Assembly: GCA_964567745.1 (NCBI GenBank)
Contig: CAZMNY010000003.1
Span: forward strand, 186,001 to 250,000
Origin: CAZMNY01 sp964567745
GTDB lineage: Bacteria; Planctomycetota; Planctomycetia; Pirellulales; Pirellulaceae
Reading direction: 5' to 3'
DNA length: 64,000 nt
Made by a program: the position numbers and the translations under genes. The notes beneath the pieces are model-generated. The model had not been told where the DNA came from, ran no database searches, and was given only the letters and a program-made list of their open reading frames with translations. Below, piece after piece: positions 27,737 through 36,850 of this stretch. How positions within the stretch are numbered: the stretch's first letter is position 1; each line of letters starts with the position of its first letter.

Positions 27737-28714
27737 CTAGGCTTTCTCGCCGTCGAGCGCCCTCATGGCGTTGTTGTAGAAGGCGTCTTTCAGCGCGGCA
27801 GGGTCTTTGATTAGGCGGCGGAGAAGAGCTTGCAGTCTGGTGCTGTAGCAGACGCCCTTGAACGCCTTGCCGCGACCGTCAAAGCAAGGGCAGTCGCTGC
27901 CGAAGAGAACTTGCTTTCGATTTCGCTGAAGAAATTCGGCCGTGAAATCTTCGTCTCGAGTGAGAGCACCGTAGCCGCTGCCGGCCGACATGTCGGCGTA
28001 CAGATTCGGGTAGTCTCCCATCAATTTGTCGAGCAGGCCGCCCGCCTTCACCGGCCCTTTGGGATAGAGAGTCGTCGAAGGGACATCGGCGCTAATGTTG
28101 GCCCACCATGTTTGTGCGTGGCCAATGATGCGAACTCGACGATATCGTTTCAGGTACGTTTCTAAATGCTCGGCCATGCCTTGGTTGTAGCCCTTCGCGC
28201 CGTCCTGAAAATGAATGGTGATCGGCCAATTCAATTCATCACAAAGGGCGATGACGCGTTCCACTCGCTTGTCGTTCAATGGCAAGTGCTCCTTCTGCTC
28301 GCCAATCCCACGGCAACCGAGCAGATGGTAGGCGCGGATCCGCTGCAACACATTGTCGTTTCGAATGTCAGTCTGGCAAAACGGAATGATTCGATCCGAA
28401 TATTGATGAAAGGCGTGCAACACCGTCTCGCTACGCAATAACACTCCGCCTTCGCCGGTCTCGAGCGGCAGCACAAACGCCTTCTTCGTTCCGGTGGCGT
28501 CCATGTGCTTGATCGTGTCTTCAATCGTTCTCTTATAATGATTGATGTGCAGGTGGCAATCGAGCAACGGGATCTTGGCCGCGGTCGGTTGGTCGTCCGC
28601 CAGCAGCGGCTTATTCGCGATCCAGGGCGATGCCAAGGTTGCGGCAACGGCGCTCGATGTCACAGCGGCGGTGCCCAGGAACTCACGACGAGACGATTTG
28701 TCGCTAAGGTTCAT
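27737..28714 (-). CDS. Amidohydrolase-family protein (Tat-exported)
   Basis: 325 residues. SSRREFLGTAAVTSSAVAA is a twin-arginine signal. After it, LLDCHLHINHY supplies the HxH metal motif that opens the TIM-barrel amidohydrolase (PF04909-like) fold; further landmarks are WPITIHFQDG (His), IIGHAQTW (His) and LFGSDCPCF (Asp) near the C-terminus. These are the ligands expected for a metal-dependent hydrolase or decarboxylase. The substrate is unknown. It is convergent with the MFS gene and divergent from the GDSL hydrolase gene. Confidence 0.82.
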   Translation of the reverse strand: MNLSDKSSRREFLGTAAVTSSAVAATLASPWIANKPLLADDQPTAAKIPLLDCHLHINHYKRTIEDTIKHMDATGTKKAFVLPLETGEGGVLLRSETVLHAFHQYSDRIIPFCQTDIRNDNVLQRIRAYHLLGCRGIGEQKEHLPLNDKRVERVIALCDELNWPITIHFQDGAKGYNQGMAEHLETYLKRYRRVRIIGHAQTWWANISADVPSTTLYPKGPVKAGGLLDKLMGDYPNLYADMSAGSGYGALTRDEDFTAEFLQRNRKQVLFGSDCPCFDGRGKAFKGVCYSTRLQALLRRLIKDPAALKDAFYNNAMRALDGEKA

Positions 28715-29016
28715 CTTTTTCTCTCAGTTTCAGGGAGGCGGAGTCGTGCAGGCTTAGTATTGAAGAGACCGTCTCAATAGCATACCGCCGGTCCCAGTCG
28801 ACGCCAAAATCGAGTCGGCGATTGCTTGCGGACGGACTCGCAAGCGATATGATGCAGCGGTGAGTCGCCGTGAACGTCGAGCTCTAAATGCCGGCGAAGC
28901 CCAACCGTTCTCAAGTTCCAACGGCCTGAGGACGCGAGCACCCCCATGGGGCGACAGGCAAGAGCCGGCCGCGACCCTACTTATCCGATTCCACGCTGTC
29001 CCAAAAGGTGCCAACC
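28715..29016. other. Divergent promoter region
   Basis: Between the amidohydrolase (minus) and the GDSL hydrolase (plus). I see no gene, repeat or strong hairpin in it. Confidence 0.4.
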
Positions 29017-30396
29017 ATGAATCTACGCCGTTACGCGTTGCTGTTTGCAATCCTCTCGACCTGCTTTGTCTCGACATTTGCCTCGACGGGATTCTCTCAG
29101 GAATCGAAAGCGGAGTACGGTCAGCCGCCAGCGAAAATCGAATTGCAGGACGGCGACAGCATTGTCTTCTTGGGCGACAGCATTACTCACCAATGCCTCT
29201 ACACCCAATACGTGGAAAACTATTTCTACACCAGAATGCCTCACCTAAGATTGAAGGTTCACAATGCCGGGGTCGGCGGGGCGCGAGCGTGGGACGCACT
29301 ACAGCGATTCGACGAAGATGTTGCAAGCTATAAACCCAAGTACGTGACCATCTTGCTGGGCATGAACGACGGGACGTATCAACCTTACAACGAGGAAGTA
29401 TTTCAAACTTACCGTCAGGACATGAATAAGATAATGGAGAAACTCGAAGCGATTAATGCGAAGGCGATTGTCATGACGCCCACGATGTTCGACTCCAGAG
29501 CAGCCCGCATGCGAGCTCGCCGACCGCGATCGGCCGAGATGCTGGAGCTCTATAATTCCGTGCTTTCCTTCTACGGTTCGTGGTTGCAAGAACAGGCGAC
29601 GGAAAAAGGGCTGGGCTATGTCGACATGTTCGGACCACTGAACAACCTCACCATTCAAGAACGAAAGAAACAGCCCGACTTCACCATGATTCGCGACGCG
29701 ATCCATCCCGATGCGCCGGGCCAAGTGGTGATGGCGACCGCGATTGTCAGCGACACCGGCTTGCCGCGACAGGTCTCCAACATTCGCATCAGCAAAGACA
29801 GCAAGGGCGCTGCCAAGGCGCGTGTCAGCGGCGGTTCGCTCACGGGGCTAAAGTACACCGATACCGGCGTTCAATTCAGTTGGACAGCAAAGTGCCTGCC
29901 CTGGGTTCTACCTGAGGACGCCGACTTGGGTGTTCGCTTGACGAAACTCGGACACCGTCTCAGCCGCGAGGCGTTGGAGGTGCACGATCTTGCCGCCGGA
30001 CGATACGAATTGATAATCGATGGTTCGCCCATCGGAACGTTTGACGCGACAGCGCTCGGCCGCCACATCGAACTGCAAGCCAACAAGAAGACTCCTCAGT
30101 ATCAACAGGCAGCCAAGGTCGCCGTCCTAAACGCCGAACGCAACAAAGGACCAGTGCGTTCACTGCGGGGCGAGTGGAGCAAGTTTCAACGGTACGCGCG
30201 CGCCGAGCGATCCGTCAAGCAAAAACCCGACGATGCCAAACTGGCGAAACAGCTGGAGGCAACGAAGAATACGATCGAGGGAATGGCGAATCGAGTTGCC
30301 CAGTTCAAGTCGGACGCGAAAGCGATCGAGGACAAGATTTTCGAAATCAACCAGCCGACAGCCCACGTGTACGAACTTCGCCGAGTCGAAAAGTAG
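29017..30396 (+). CDS. Secreted SGNH/GDSL hydrolase
   Basis: 459 residues from ATG 29017, chosen because AAAGGTG lies just upstream; the frame begins nine bases earlier. A signal peptide (~1-28) ends near STGFSQES. SGNH blocks are all visible: GDSITHQ with nucleophile Ser55, Gly in NAGVGGARA, Asn in LGMNDG, and the Asp-His pair in IRDAIHPDAPGQ. The enzyme should be an esterase/lipase or carbohydrate deacetylase acting outside the cytoplasm. A C-terminal ~180-residue helical extension (AKLAKQLEATKNTIEGMANR) follows the catalytic domain; its role is unclear. A phosphopantetheinyl transferase gene follows after 49 bases. Confidence 0.87.
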   Translation: MNLRRYALLFAILSTCFVSTFASTGFSQESKAEYGQPPAKIELQDGDSIVFLGDSITHQCLYTQYVENYFYTRMPHLRLKVHNAGVGGARAWDALQRFDEDVASYKPKYVTILLGMNDGTYQPYNEEVFQTYRQDMNKIMEKLEAINAKAIVMTPTMFDSRAARMRARRPRSAEMLELYNSVLSFYGSWLQEQATEKGLGYVDMFGPLNNLTIQERKKQPDFTMIRDAIHPDAPGQVVMATAIVSDTGLPRQVSNIRISKDSKGAAKARVSGGSLTGLKYTDTGVQFSWTAKCLPWVLPEDADLGVRLTKLGHRLSREALEVHDLAAGRYELIIDGSPIGTFDATALGRHIELQANKKTPQYQQAAKVAVLNAERNKGPVRSLRGEWSKFQRYARAERSVKQKPDDAKLAKQLEATKNTIEGMANRVAQFKSDAKAIEDKIFEINQPTAHVYELRRVEK

Positions 30397-30445
30397 GAGA
30401 CGCAACGGCAGCGATGCGATCGACCCGAAGACAGCGTTCGAACAA

Positions 30446-31246
30446 ATGACGATCGATTTCACCCCACCGTGGCAAACGCTTGGAGCCTCAAACCCGTTGC
30501 GGCCAAACGAGGCTGCGGGTCCGGGCGAGGTGTTGGGTTCCGGGGAAATTCACCTCTGGTCAGTGCCGCTGGGCGTTTCCGCGGAGAATCAAGACAAGCT
30601 GTTCGAATTGCTGGCGGAAGATGAACGTCGGCGAGCCAAACGCTATTTGTTTGACGATGATCGCCGCCGTTTCATTGCCTGTCGCGGCCGCCTGCGTCGT
30701 ATCCTGGCCAAGTACTTGGGTGTCGAACCAGAACGAGTTGGCTTCAAGTACACGGGACTTGGCAAACCTGCCCTAGACGATTCAAGCAATTCATCGCCGC
30801 CATTGTATTTTAACGTTTCCCATTCCGGTGAACTGGCCCTCGTGGCGATTACGCTCGAGGGCGAATTGGGCGCCGACGTCGAGCTGCGGCGCAGTCTGCG
30901 CGACATGCAGGGCTTGGCGACGCGATTTTTTTCCGAACAGGAATCGAGCGGACTCTTTCGGATGCCAGCCGAGTTTCAGCCGGAAGCTTTCTTTAGGATC
31001 TGGACTCGCAAGGAGGCGATTCTCAAAGCGACCGGCAAGGGTCTGACCTATCCGCTACATCGACTGACAGTCTCGTTTGCGAAAGACGATCCGCCCGCAT
31101 TGTTGGCGCTGGGCGACGACCCCGACGAAGCAAACGCCTGGACTCTGCAACACTTGGTGCCTGAGCCCAACTACGTGGCGGCGATCGCCACGCGTTTTCA
31201 TCCGACCCAAATGCAGTATTGGCTTTGGCGCGATGAGATCTCGTGA
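30446..31246 (+). CDS. 4'-phosphopantetheinyl transferase (Sfp-type)
   Basis: 266 residues from ATG 30446; the frame is open further upstream into the preceding gene, but that part does not look like the family. The enzyme moves the phosphopantetheine arm of CoA onto carrier-protein serines. The motif pair that binds Mg-CoA is present: GELGADVELRR (GxD/E pattern) and FRIWTRKEAILKATGKG (WxxKEAxxK). Upstream, RAKRYLFDDDRRRFIACRGRLR and FNVSHSGELALVA match Sfp-type proteins. It probably activates polyketide/peptide synthases or acyl carriers; none is in the window. Confidence 0.88.
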   Translation: MTIDFTPPWQTLGASNPLRPNEAAGPGEVLGSGEIHLWSVPLGVSAENQDKLFELLAEDERRRAKRYLFDDDRRRFIACRGRLRRILAKYLGVEPERVGFKYTGLGKPALDDSSNSSPPLYFNVSHSGELALVAITLEGELGADVELRRSLRDMQGLATRFFSEQESSGLFRMPAEFQPEAFFRIWTRKEAILKATGKGLTYPLHRLTVSFAKDDPPALLALGDDPDEANAWTLQHLVPEPNYVAAIATRFHPTQMQYWLWRDEIS

Positions 31247-31260
31247 TCACAAATAGAAAA

Positions 31261-31290
31261 GACGCCTGCGTTTTCTCAAACGCAGGCGCC
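31261..31290. terminator. Bidirectional rho-independent terminator
   Basis: CGCCTGCGTTT (31263-31273) and AAACGCAGGCG (31278-31288) form a perfect 11-bp stem with the tetraloop TCTC. Downstream is TTGTTTGC on the plus strand and TCTTTTCTATTT on the minus strand, so it can terminate both the PPTase gene and the chemoreceptor gene, which converge here. Confidence 0.85.
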
Positions 31291-31322
31291 TTGTTTGCAA
31301 TCTCACCGCGACGTCCGATCGG

Positions 31323-33492
31323 CTAGACGCCGACGATCGCGTCGCTGGTATCGAACGATCTCTTCGTCATGAACTTGCCGACGAGGTTGTGCAGCGACTC
31401 GGCTTGGGTGCCGAGTTCTTCGCCGCTAGCCGCGAGGACTTCACTGCTCGTCAGATTCTGATCGGTGACGGTCTCAACGTCACGGATGGCGTCGGAGATT
31501 TCCTTTACCCGAACCGACTGTTCGTCGGTCGCGGCGGCAATCGCTGCAACCGTCGATTCGCTATTGGCGACCGCATCGATGATCTGAACCAATGTGGCGC
31601 TCGTTTCGGCGCTGAGTTTGGTTCCTCGCTCAACACATTCAGTTGAGTGCTTGATGAGCGAAGCGATTTCGCCAGCCGAGGCGTTAGCTCGCTTGGCCAA
31701 CTTTCGGACTTCGTCGGCAACCACTGCAAAACCCAATCCGTGTTCGCCGGCTCGAGCCGCTTCGATTGCGGCGTTGAGAGCCAGAAGATTCGTTTGGCTG
31801 GCAAGCTCCGAAATCACTTCGATGATTTCCGAGATCTGAGCCGAACTGCTTTGGATCAGGCCCATCGCTTCGTTCGAGTTGTCGACAGCCTGGCTGCCGG
31901 CTTGTGCGAAGCCGCTTGCTTGGCGTTCTCGCTCACGCTCGAGATCGAGGATGCGAACTGGTCCAGTTGAGCAGACGACTGCTCAACGCCGGCATTCTGA
32001 ACCTGGGCGCCGTTCGCCAAGTTCTGACTGCTATCGGAGATGAGAATCGCACGTTCGCGGAACTGAACGGCGTTGTCGACAACTTCGAGACGCCGCGTCA
32101 GATCCCCGCTCGCGACAGCTTCCAGAACGCTGACGGTCTGTTCAATGGGACCCGCAATGGTCTTGGAGACAGCCCACGCGATAAGCGAAATGCCGCCGAC
32201 GGCGATTAGACCGACGATCCACCAAAGCAGACTGGCTTTATGGCGGGCAGCGGCAGCTTTCATCGTCTCAACAGGCTTGAACGCTTCATCGACGCCGATT
32301 TCCGTAATCATCGCCCACGTCAGATTGCCGACGTGGACCGGGCGGAAAGCGGAGATGACGGTCGAGCCAAGATAGTTCTTGCCAATTTCAACACCGTCTT
32401 TGCCCGCCAAGGTGCCCTGAACCGCCTTCGTTTCGGCTCGACCCTTTTTCGGGTTGCGATAGGAGCCAACCACCGAGTGGTTTTCGCCATCGAGATGCGT
32501 GTCGGATCGCATCAGGTAATCGGGGCCAACCAGGTAGGCTTCGCCAGTCTCGCCCAAAGCCGAACGCTCACTCATGACTTGAGTGATTCTGTCGAGCGGC
32601 ATCTGAAAGAGAGCAACGCCAATTTTCTCGTCGCCATCGAAAATCGGTGACGCGATGAAACTTGCAGGTGCTTCGTAAGCCGGCGTGTAGGATTCAAAAT
32701 CGACGAGCACGACGTCGTCTTTGCTGTTCGCCAAATTCGCTTTGCGGAATGCTTCGCCAAAATTGGTATCGGAATAGGGACCGTCAATCAACGATGTCGA
32801 GTAATCCAATTCCTTGACACGGAATAGACGATGTCGCCAGTTTCGGGGTCGCAAAGGAAGATGTCGTAGTAGCCAAACTGTTGCAAGTAACTACGGATCG
32901 CGGGGTGCACTTCTCCGTGCAACGCGTTGTACTTCGTCTCATCCGGACTGCGGTCAAGCGATTCCTTTGAGCCGAGTGGATGGCTGTTGTTTTGGATGTA
33001 GGCGAATTGCAGAGCAATCGAGTCGTCGTCCAGTGTCGCGAGATACTGCTCGGCATTGGGAGACTTGCCGTCGTTCTGATTCCCGTACTCTTTGGAAAAC
33101 TCGTCGATGTAATACTTGGCAAGCTCTTTGCGCATCGTCACCAATTGCTCTGAGGTGACCTTGGCTTGGCCGCGGTAATCACGAAAAATTTGACGGAACT
33201 CACGCATCGCGTCGACGAGCATTCGATCTTCCGAGAATGTCAGAATTTGGTCGTTGATCGTGCCGAAGTACTGTTCGACCGTCGCGCCTTTTTCGTCTCG
33301 GATTCCGGCCAGCTTGGCTCGCACTTCGGACTTGAGCGATTCGGTAGATGACTTCTGTGCGGCATCTAGTGCGCTGCTTGACTTTTGGTAGGCCACCCAA
33401 GCGGCCACGCACATAGGAAGGACTCCTACGAGCAGGAACAATGAAATCAGTTTCGGTTTCATCCGAATGTTGGGAAGCTTTAGACGGCCCAT
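31323..33492 (-). pseudogene. Methyl-accepting chemotaxis protein, broken by two frameshifts
   Basis: Three consecutive frames together encode one chemoreceptor of about 723 residues: TM1 (PKLISLFLLVGVLPMCVAAW), a dCache-like periplasmic sensor, TM2 (LLWWIVGLIAVGGISLIAW), HAMP, and the signalling hairpin with ISELASQTNLLALNAAIEA and AARAGEHGLGFAVVADEVR. The first frameshift is near 32817, where GTGTCAAGG appears to lack one T of a Phe codon (VYSV-F-KELDY). The second is near 31913, within AAGCAAGCGGC, before GFAQAGSQAVDNSNEAM. Restoring one base at each gives 2172 bases, a whole number of codons. Either the gene is decaying or the draft assembly carries two indels. No che genes are nearby. 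Confidence 0.8.
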
Positions 33493-33946
33493 GCTTTGTC
33501 GCCCGATAGAATTGTGACTAAGTGAGATGTGTACTTCCGAGATATGTCATTTCAGTTGGGTCCAGCACCTGCGAGACAAAAGGTTTGATGCGAATTCGCG
33601 GCAACAAACATTCGGCCTTGATGTCATGGTCCCGGCCTGGGATTCCTTGCCAGCTTTCGTTCGCGCACGATGCTCCTGAAAAAATGGCCTTAAGCTTGGT
33701 ACGTCACATTTTGGGTGAGTCAAAAAATGTGGAAGATTGCCCAGTGAATTCTGCGGTGACTAGCATCGAATCCACACCCGGAATAGAACTGAATCGTTCT
33801 GAGCAGTAAGAAAGCAATAAATCAGAGGCCGATTTACGAATTCTACGGATGGCCCAACGTAGCTTGCGATTGCCTCCCCTACGTGATCTTCTCATACTCC
33901 AAAACCCATGCTGCTCGGGATAAACGCCAAAGAAAAGGAAACAGCA
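33493..33946. other. Divergent intergenic region with inverted repeat
   Basis: Holds the promoters of the chemoreceptor (minus) and the LecA-like-domain gene (plus). CACATTTT (33705-33712) and AAAATGTG (33724-33731) form an 8-bp inverted repeat with an 11-base spacer, a possible regulator site or attenuator. Open frames in this region lack protein-like features. Confidence 0.4.
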
Positions 33947-34660
33947 ATGCGAAACGCACACTTGGCAATTGCGGTGGCAATGATTGTCACGGCGGCCGGA
34001 GCAGTGGACCACGCCATGGCGCAGCCGCCTCGGCGGGGACAGAAACGCGGAGCCAACGGCAACAGTGCCGAACGCAAGCCAGCCAAAGCGGCGCCGTTGC
34101 CCAATGACAAGCGTCTTCTCGCGTTGCACAAGCAGTTCATGACCGACGCGGAAAAACTGGCCTTGGAGTACGAACAAGATGAAGAATGGGACCGGGCTAA
34201 GGCGGTCTACCAAGAGATCCTGAAGCTCTTGCCCCAACATGTCGGCGCCGCCGCCAGGCTGAAACTGCTGCGCGCGCGGGAGGCCAACGCGAACGTTCAG
34301 CAATTCACCATCCAGGCCAACGAAGAATGGCAAGACACGTTCATCGACGTCGAAGAAGGCAGGCCCGTTTCGATTCGAGCGGGCGGCGCCTGGACGTTCA
34401 ACTTGTCGATCAAAGTGGGACCAGACGGAATTCAAATCCCCAAAGAACTCAAGGAATACAACATGGGCTGCTTGATCGGAGTCATTCGCACTCCGGGCGA
34501 TTCGAAACTTCAGGCCTTCGTCGTCGGCAAAGAGAAGAAGTTTGTCGCGGAGAAGTCAGGTCGCCTGTTCCTAAGAATGTATGACATTTCGCCCTTGGAC
34601 AACGAGGGCGAGCTGGCGGTCGAAGTGCGCGGCACGTATCGCTCCTTACGCAACAAGTAA
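33947..34660 (+). CDS. Secreted protein with C-terminal LecA-like beta domain
   Basis: 237 residues from ATG 33947, preceded by AAAGGAAACAGCA; an earlier ATG at 33908 would spoil the signal peptide. The signal peptide ends near AVDHAMAQPPRR. A basic, low-complexity linker follows, then a short helical segment resembling one TPR (~45-80, EQDEEWDRAKAVYQEILKLL), then a beta domain (~95-237) with TIQANEEWQDTFIDVEEG, GPDGIQIP and LFLRMYDISPLDNEGELAVE. This last pattern is typical of PA-IL (LecA)-like, possibly sugar-binding domains; recognition is tentative. Convergent with the HD-GYP gene. Confidence 0.65.
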   Translation: MRNAHLAIAVAMIVTAAGAVDHAMAQPPRRGQKRGANGNSAERKPAKAAPLPNDKRLLALHKQFMTDAEKLALEYEQDEEWDRAKAVYQEILKLLPQHVGAAARLKLLRAREANANVQQFTIQANEEWQDTFIDVEEGRPVSIRAGGAWTFNLSIKVGPDGIQIPKELKEYNMGCLIGVIRTPGDSKLQAFVVGKEKKFVAEKSGRLFLRMYDISPLDNEGELAVEVRGTYRSLRNK

Positions 34661-34737
34661 GGCGAGACAACACGTACGCAACAACGAACGAATGCGGCCA
34701 GTATCGAGCGCACTGCGGCGGGAAACACGAAAGCTGC

Positions 34738-36039
34738 TCAAACTGCGGACGTCACGGCTTCCGGCGCAACAGGGCGAATGGGAAGATCGTCGTAATCGGC
34801 CAGATCGATGACAACCGGATCGGCTTTGGGTTTGTCGCGAAGCCGAATCTCGACAATCGGCCGGTCGTATTGCTCGCGATTTGTCCGCAGCACGCGGCCA
34901 ATCATTTCGTCTCCGATTGAAACGGCCGAACCGATTGGGAACAACGAGACCGAACGAAGCAGACCTCGAACCGCGTTGGAATCGTAGAGTCCGATATGGG
35001 CGTCTTGAACGAGTCGTTCGACCGCGAAATAGGGCATTAAGCCGTCGCGGTGCGGCCTCGGCGAAACCATCGCAACAAAGGCATCGGCAACCGACGCGAT
35101 CTTTGCCAGAGCGTGAATCTGGTTCGCGTTTCGACCTCGCGGATACCCTTGCCCATCGCAGCGTTCATGCATCTGGTAGGCCACCATGAGCGACTCGGTC
35201 GGTATCGAGTCCGCTTGGTGCCGAAGCAATTCGAACGTATGCACCGGATGCGATGCGACTTCGCTGTATTCCGCCACACTGAACACGCGATTCGTATCGA
35301 AGCCTGTTTGTTGAATCAACTGCATGCCGACATCATGGACAATGCAGCCCAAACTCAACTTCAGCAATGTCTCTTCGTCAAAACCAAGAGTCGATGCGAT
35401 CGCTGTCGCCAGCACGGCCGTTCGCAAGCCCTGGTTACTTGGATACTCGCCTTCGATCGAGTTCAGACTGAGGGCAATTTGCAGGTCGGAGTCCTCCCGC
35501 AACTGTTCAAGCAGCTCTTTGCTGAGGCCTTCGGTATCTCGAATATGCACGGTACGACCGCCCTCGAGAGTGCCGTAGAGGCCGCTGACTCGGTTGGCGT
35601 TGGAGCGGTATTCATCGAAGTGCCGCTTCAGCAAGTCGCTAGATAACTCTTTATTCCCCTGATCGGCGACGGACGCCGAGAACGGTTCCATCTGAGCTGG
35701 CAGAAAGAGCACCGATCCATCGGCAATGCCGACGTCGATCTCGCGGCTCAGATCATTTTCCATTTGAGATCGCACGCCGGTGATGCCGGGTAACGCTATT
35801 CGCGCTGTACCGCGCGGACGCAGGGCTTCTTGGACGGGATCATCACTCGGCTTCGCACCGACGGGACGAACATTTCGAAGCTGATCGGGCGGAGCGGCCT
35901 CGCGAAGGATCGCAAAATAGACCGTTCCACAACCTGTGCACTCCCAGTCGGCACCGACTTCGGTCGCCTCCGGCGCGCGTAATGGCAAACGAGCTGAACA
36001 GATGCCGCAGAAGTCAAGAGTGCCCGCTTTTGTCGCCAT
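34738..36039 (-). CDS. HD-GYP domain protein with N-terminal zinc ribbon
   Basis: 433 residues. The C-terminal HD-GYP domain (~190-370) has CIVHDVGMQLI (HD), HPVHTFELLRH, and HERCDGQGYPRGR with the diagnostic GYP, the motifs expected in a c-di-GMP phosphodiesterase. The N-terminus carries two cysteine pairs (CGIC, CTGC) within the first 40 residues, a small zinc ribbon. There is no receiver or membrane domain. The neighbour on the same strand upstream is a PilZ protein, another c-di-GMP component; the two genes could act in the same circuit. The long middle region is unassigned. Confidence 0.82.
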   Translation of the reverse strand: MATKAGTLDFCGICSARLPLRAPEATEVGADWECTGCGTVYFAILREAAPPDQLRNVRPVGAKPSDDPVQEALRPRGTARIALPGITGVRSQMENDLSREIDVGIADGSVLFLPAQMEPFSASVADQGNKELSSDLLKRHFDEYRSNANRVSGLYGTLEGGRTVHIRDTEGLSKELLEQLREDSDLQIALSLNSIEGEYPSNQGLRTAVLATAIASTLGFDEETLLKLSLGCIVHDVGMQLIQQTGFDTNRVFSVAEYSEVASHPVHTFELLRHQADSIPTESLMVAYQMHERCDGQGYPRGRNANQIHALAKIASVADAFVAMVSPRPHRDGLMPYFAVERLVQDAHIGLYDSNAVRGLLRSVSLFPIGSAVSIGDEMIGRVLRTNREQYDRPIVEIRLRDKPKADPVVIDLADYDDLPIRPVAPEAVTSAV

Positions 36040-36268
36040 CGTTGGGTCAACGCAATCTTCAAAAACTCGATGTTCGTCACAGTCCTCTGTCCGACACGCC
36101 TTCCAAAACCATACGTTATAAACCCTGATTTGGACGTAGGAAACTACGCTTGAGCGGCGGGATTGGCGACGACTGCATTGTGCTCGCCAGTGAAAACCAG
36201 CTGGTTGCCATGACCGACATGAATGACCACGCGTTCGGTTGATCAGTGAGCCAGCTTGGCGAGCGCCG

Positions 36269-36631
36269 TTACGAATCGATGACGCCGAGAAGGATCAGTT
36301 CGCCAATGACTTCGAGCGGCGCCGGTTCGTCGAATAAGAATCCTATCATGAAGCCTTTGTCGAAATTCGGAGCCGGCTCGGCCCATCGGACTGTCGCCGG
36401 CAACGCCGAGTCGAAGCCGATTTGTTCGAGCGGCAATCGAACTTCGACTTTTCGACCTAGTTCTAACGGTTTTGACGACCAGGCTTTGCAGCCGTTGCGC
36501 GACAGATCGATCAACAAACAATCGATGGCTTCCGGTTCGCCCGTGGACGTGACGCCAATACGAAAACCGCTATCTTCCGCCACTTCATGACGGGGCCCCC
36601 GAGGCGAAAACGATACTTTGTTAGCTTGCAT
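36269..36631 (-). CDS. PilZ domain protein
   Basis: 120 residues from the ATG at 36631, preceded by GAGG; an ATG 66 bases upstream is less likely. The PilZ signature appears as an Arg-rich start (SPRGPRHEVAED, RxxxR-like) followed by LIDLSRNGCKAW, the D/NxSxxG motif that contacts c-di-GMP. The rest (LELGRKVEVRLPLEQI and ATVRWAEPAPN) fits the six-stranded barrel. It is probably a c-di-GMP effector, transcribed before the HD-GYP gene. The 229-base gap towards that gene holds only a 28-codon frame. Confidence 0.72.
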   Translation of the reverse strand: MQANKVSFSPRGPRHEVAEDSGFRIGVTSTGEPEAIDCLLIDLSRNGCKAWSSKPLELGRKVEVRLPLEQIGFDSALPATVRWAEPAPNFDKGFMIGFLFDEPAPLEVIGELILLGVIDS

Positions 36632-36850
36632 CCCCGACCTCAATCTCCGGTGGCTGGCAATGGCCTTAAAACCGATCTCACAATTCACCGAAATCATAGG
36701 TCATGTTCCAGCGCAGGGCCGACGATCATCGTCGATTTTTTTTTTGAACGAAAACGCCGAGCTGCTGCCTGCAGCGAATGGCCGTTGATCGGCCGACCCG
36801 AGCTCTGGCGCAAACTCCTGACAAGCCGAGCTACGCCGATCTTGGCGAGC

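Noticed and set aside
33522..33809. 95-codon plus-strand frame
   Set aside because: No ribosome-binding site or domain; includes the 33705-33731 inverted repeat.
36144..36230. 28-codon minus-strand frame (VIHVGHGNQLVFTGEHNAVV) after the PilZ gene
   Set aside because: Protein-like text but only a GTG start, no ribosome-binding site; perhaps a gene remnant. Not listed as a gene.
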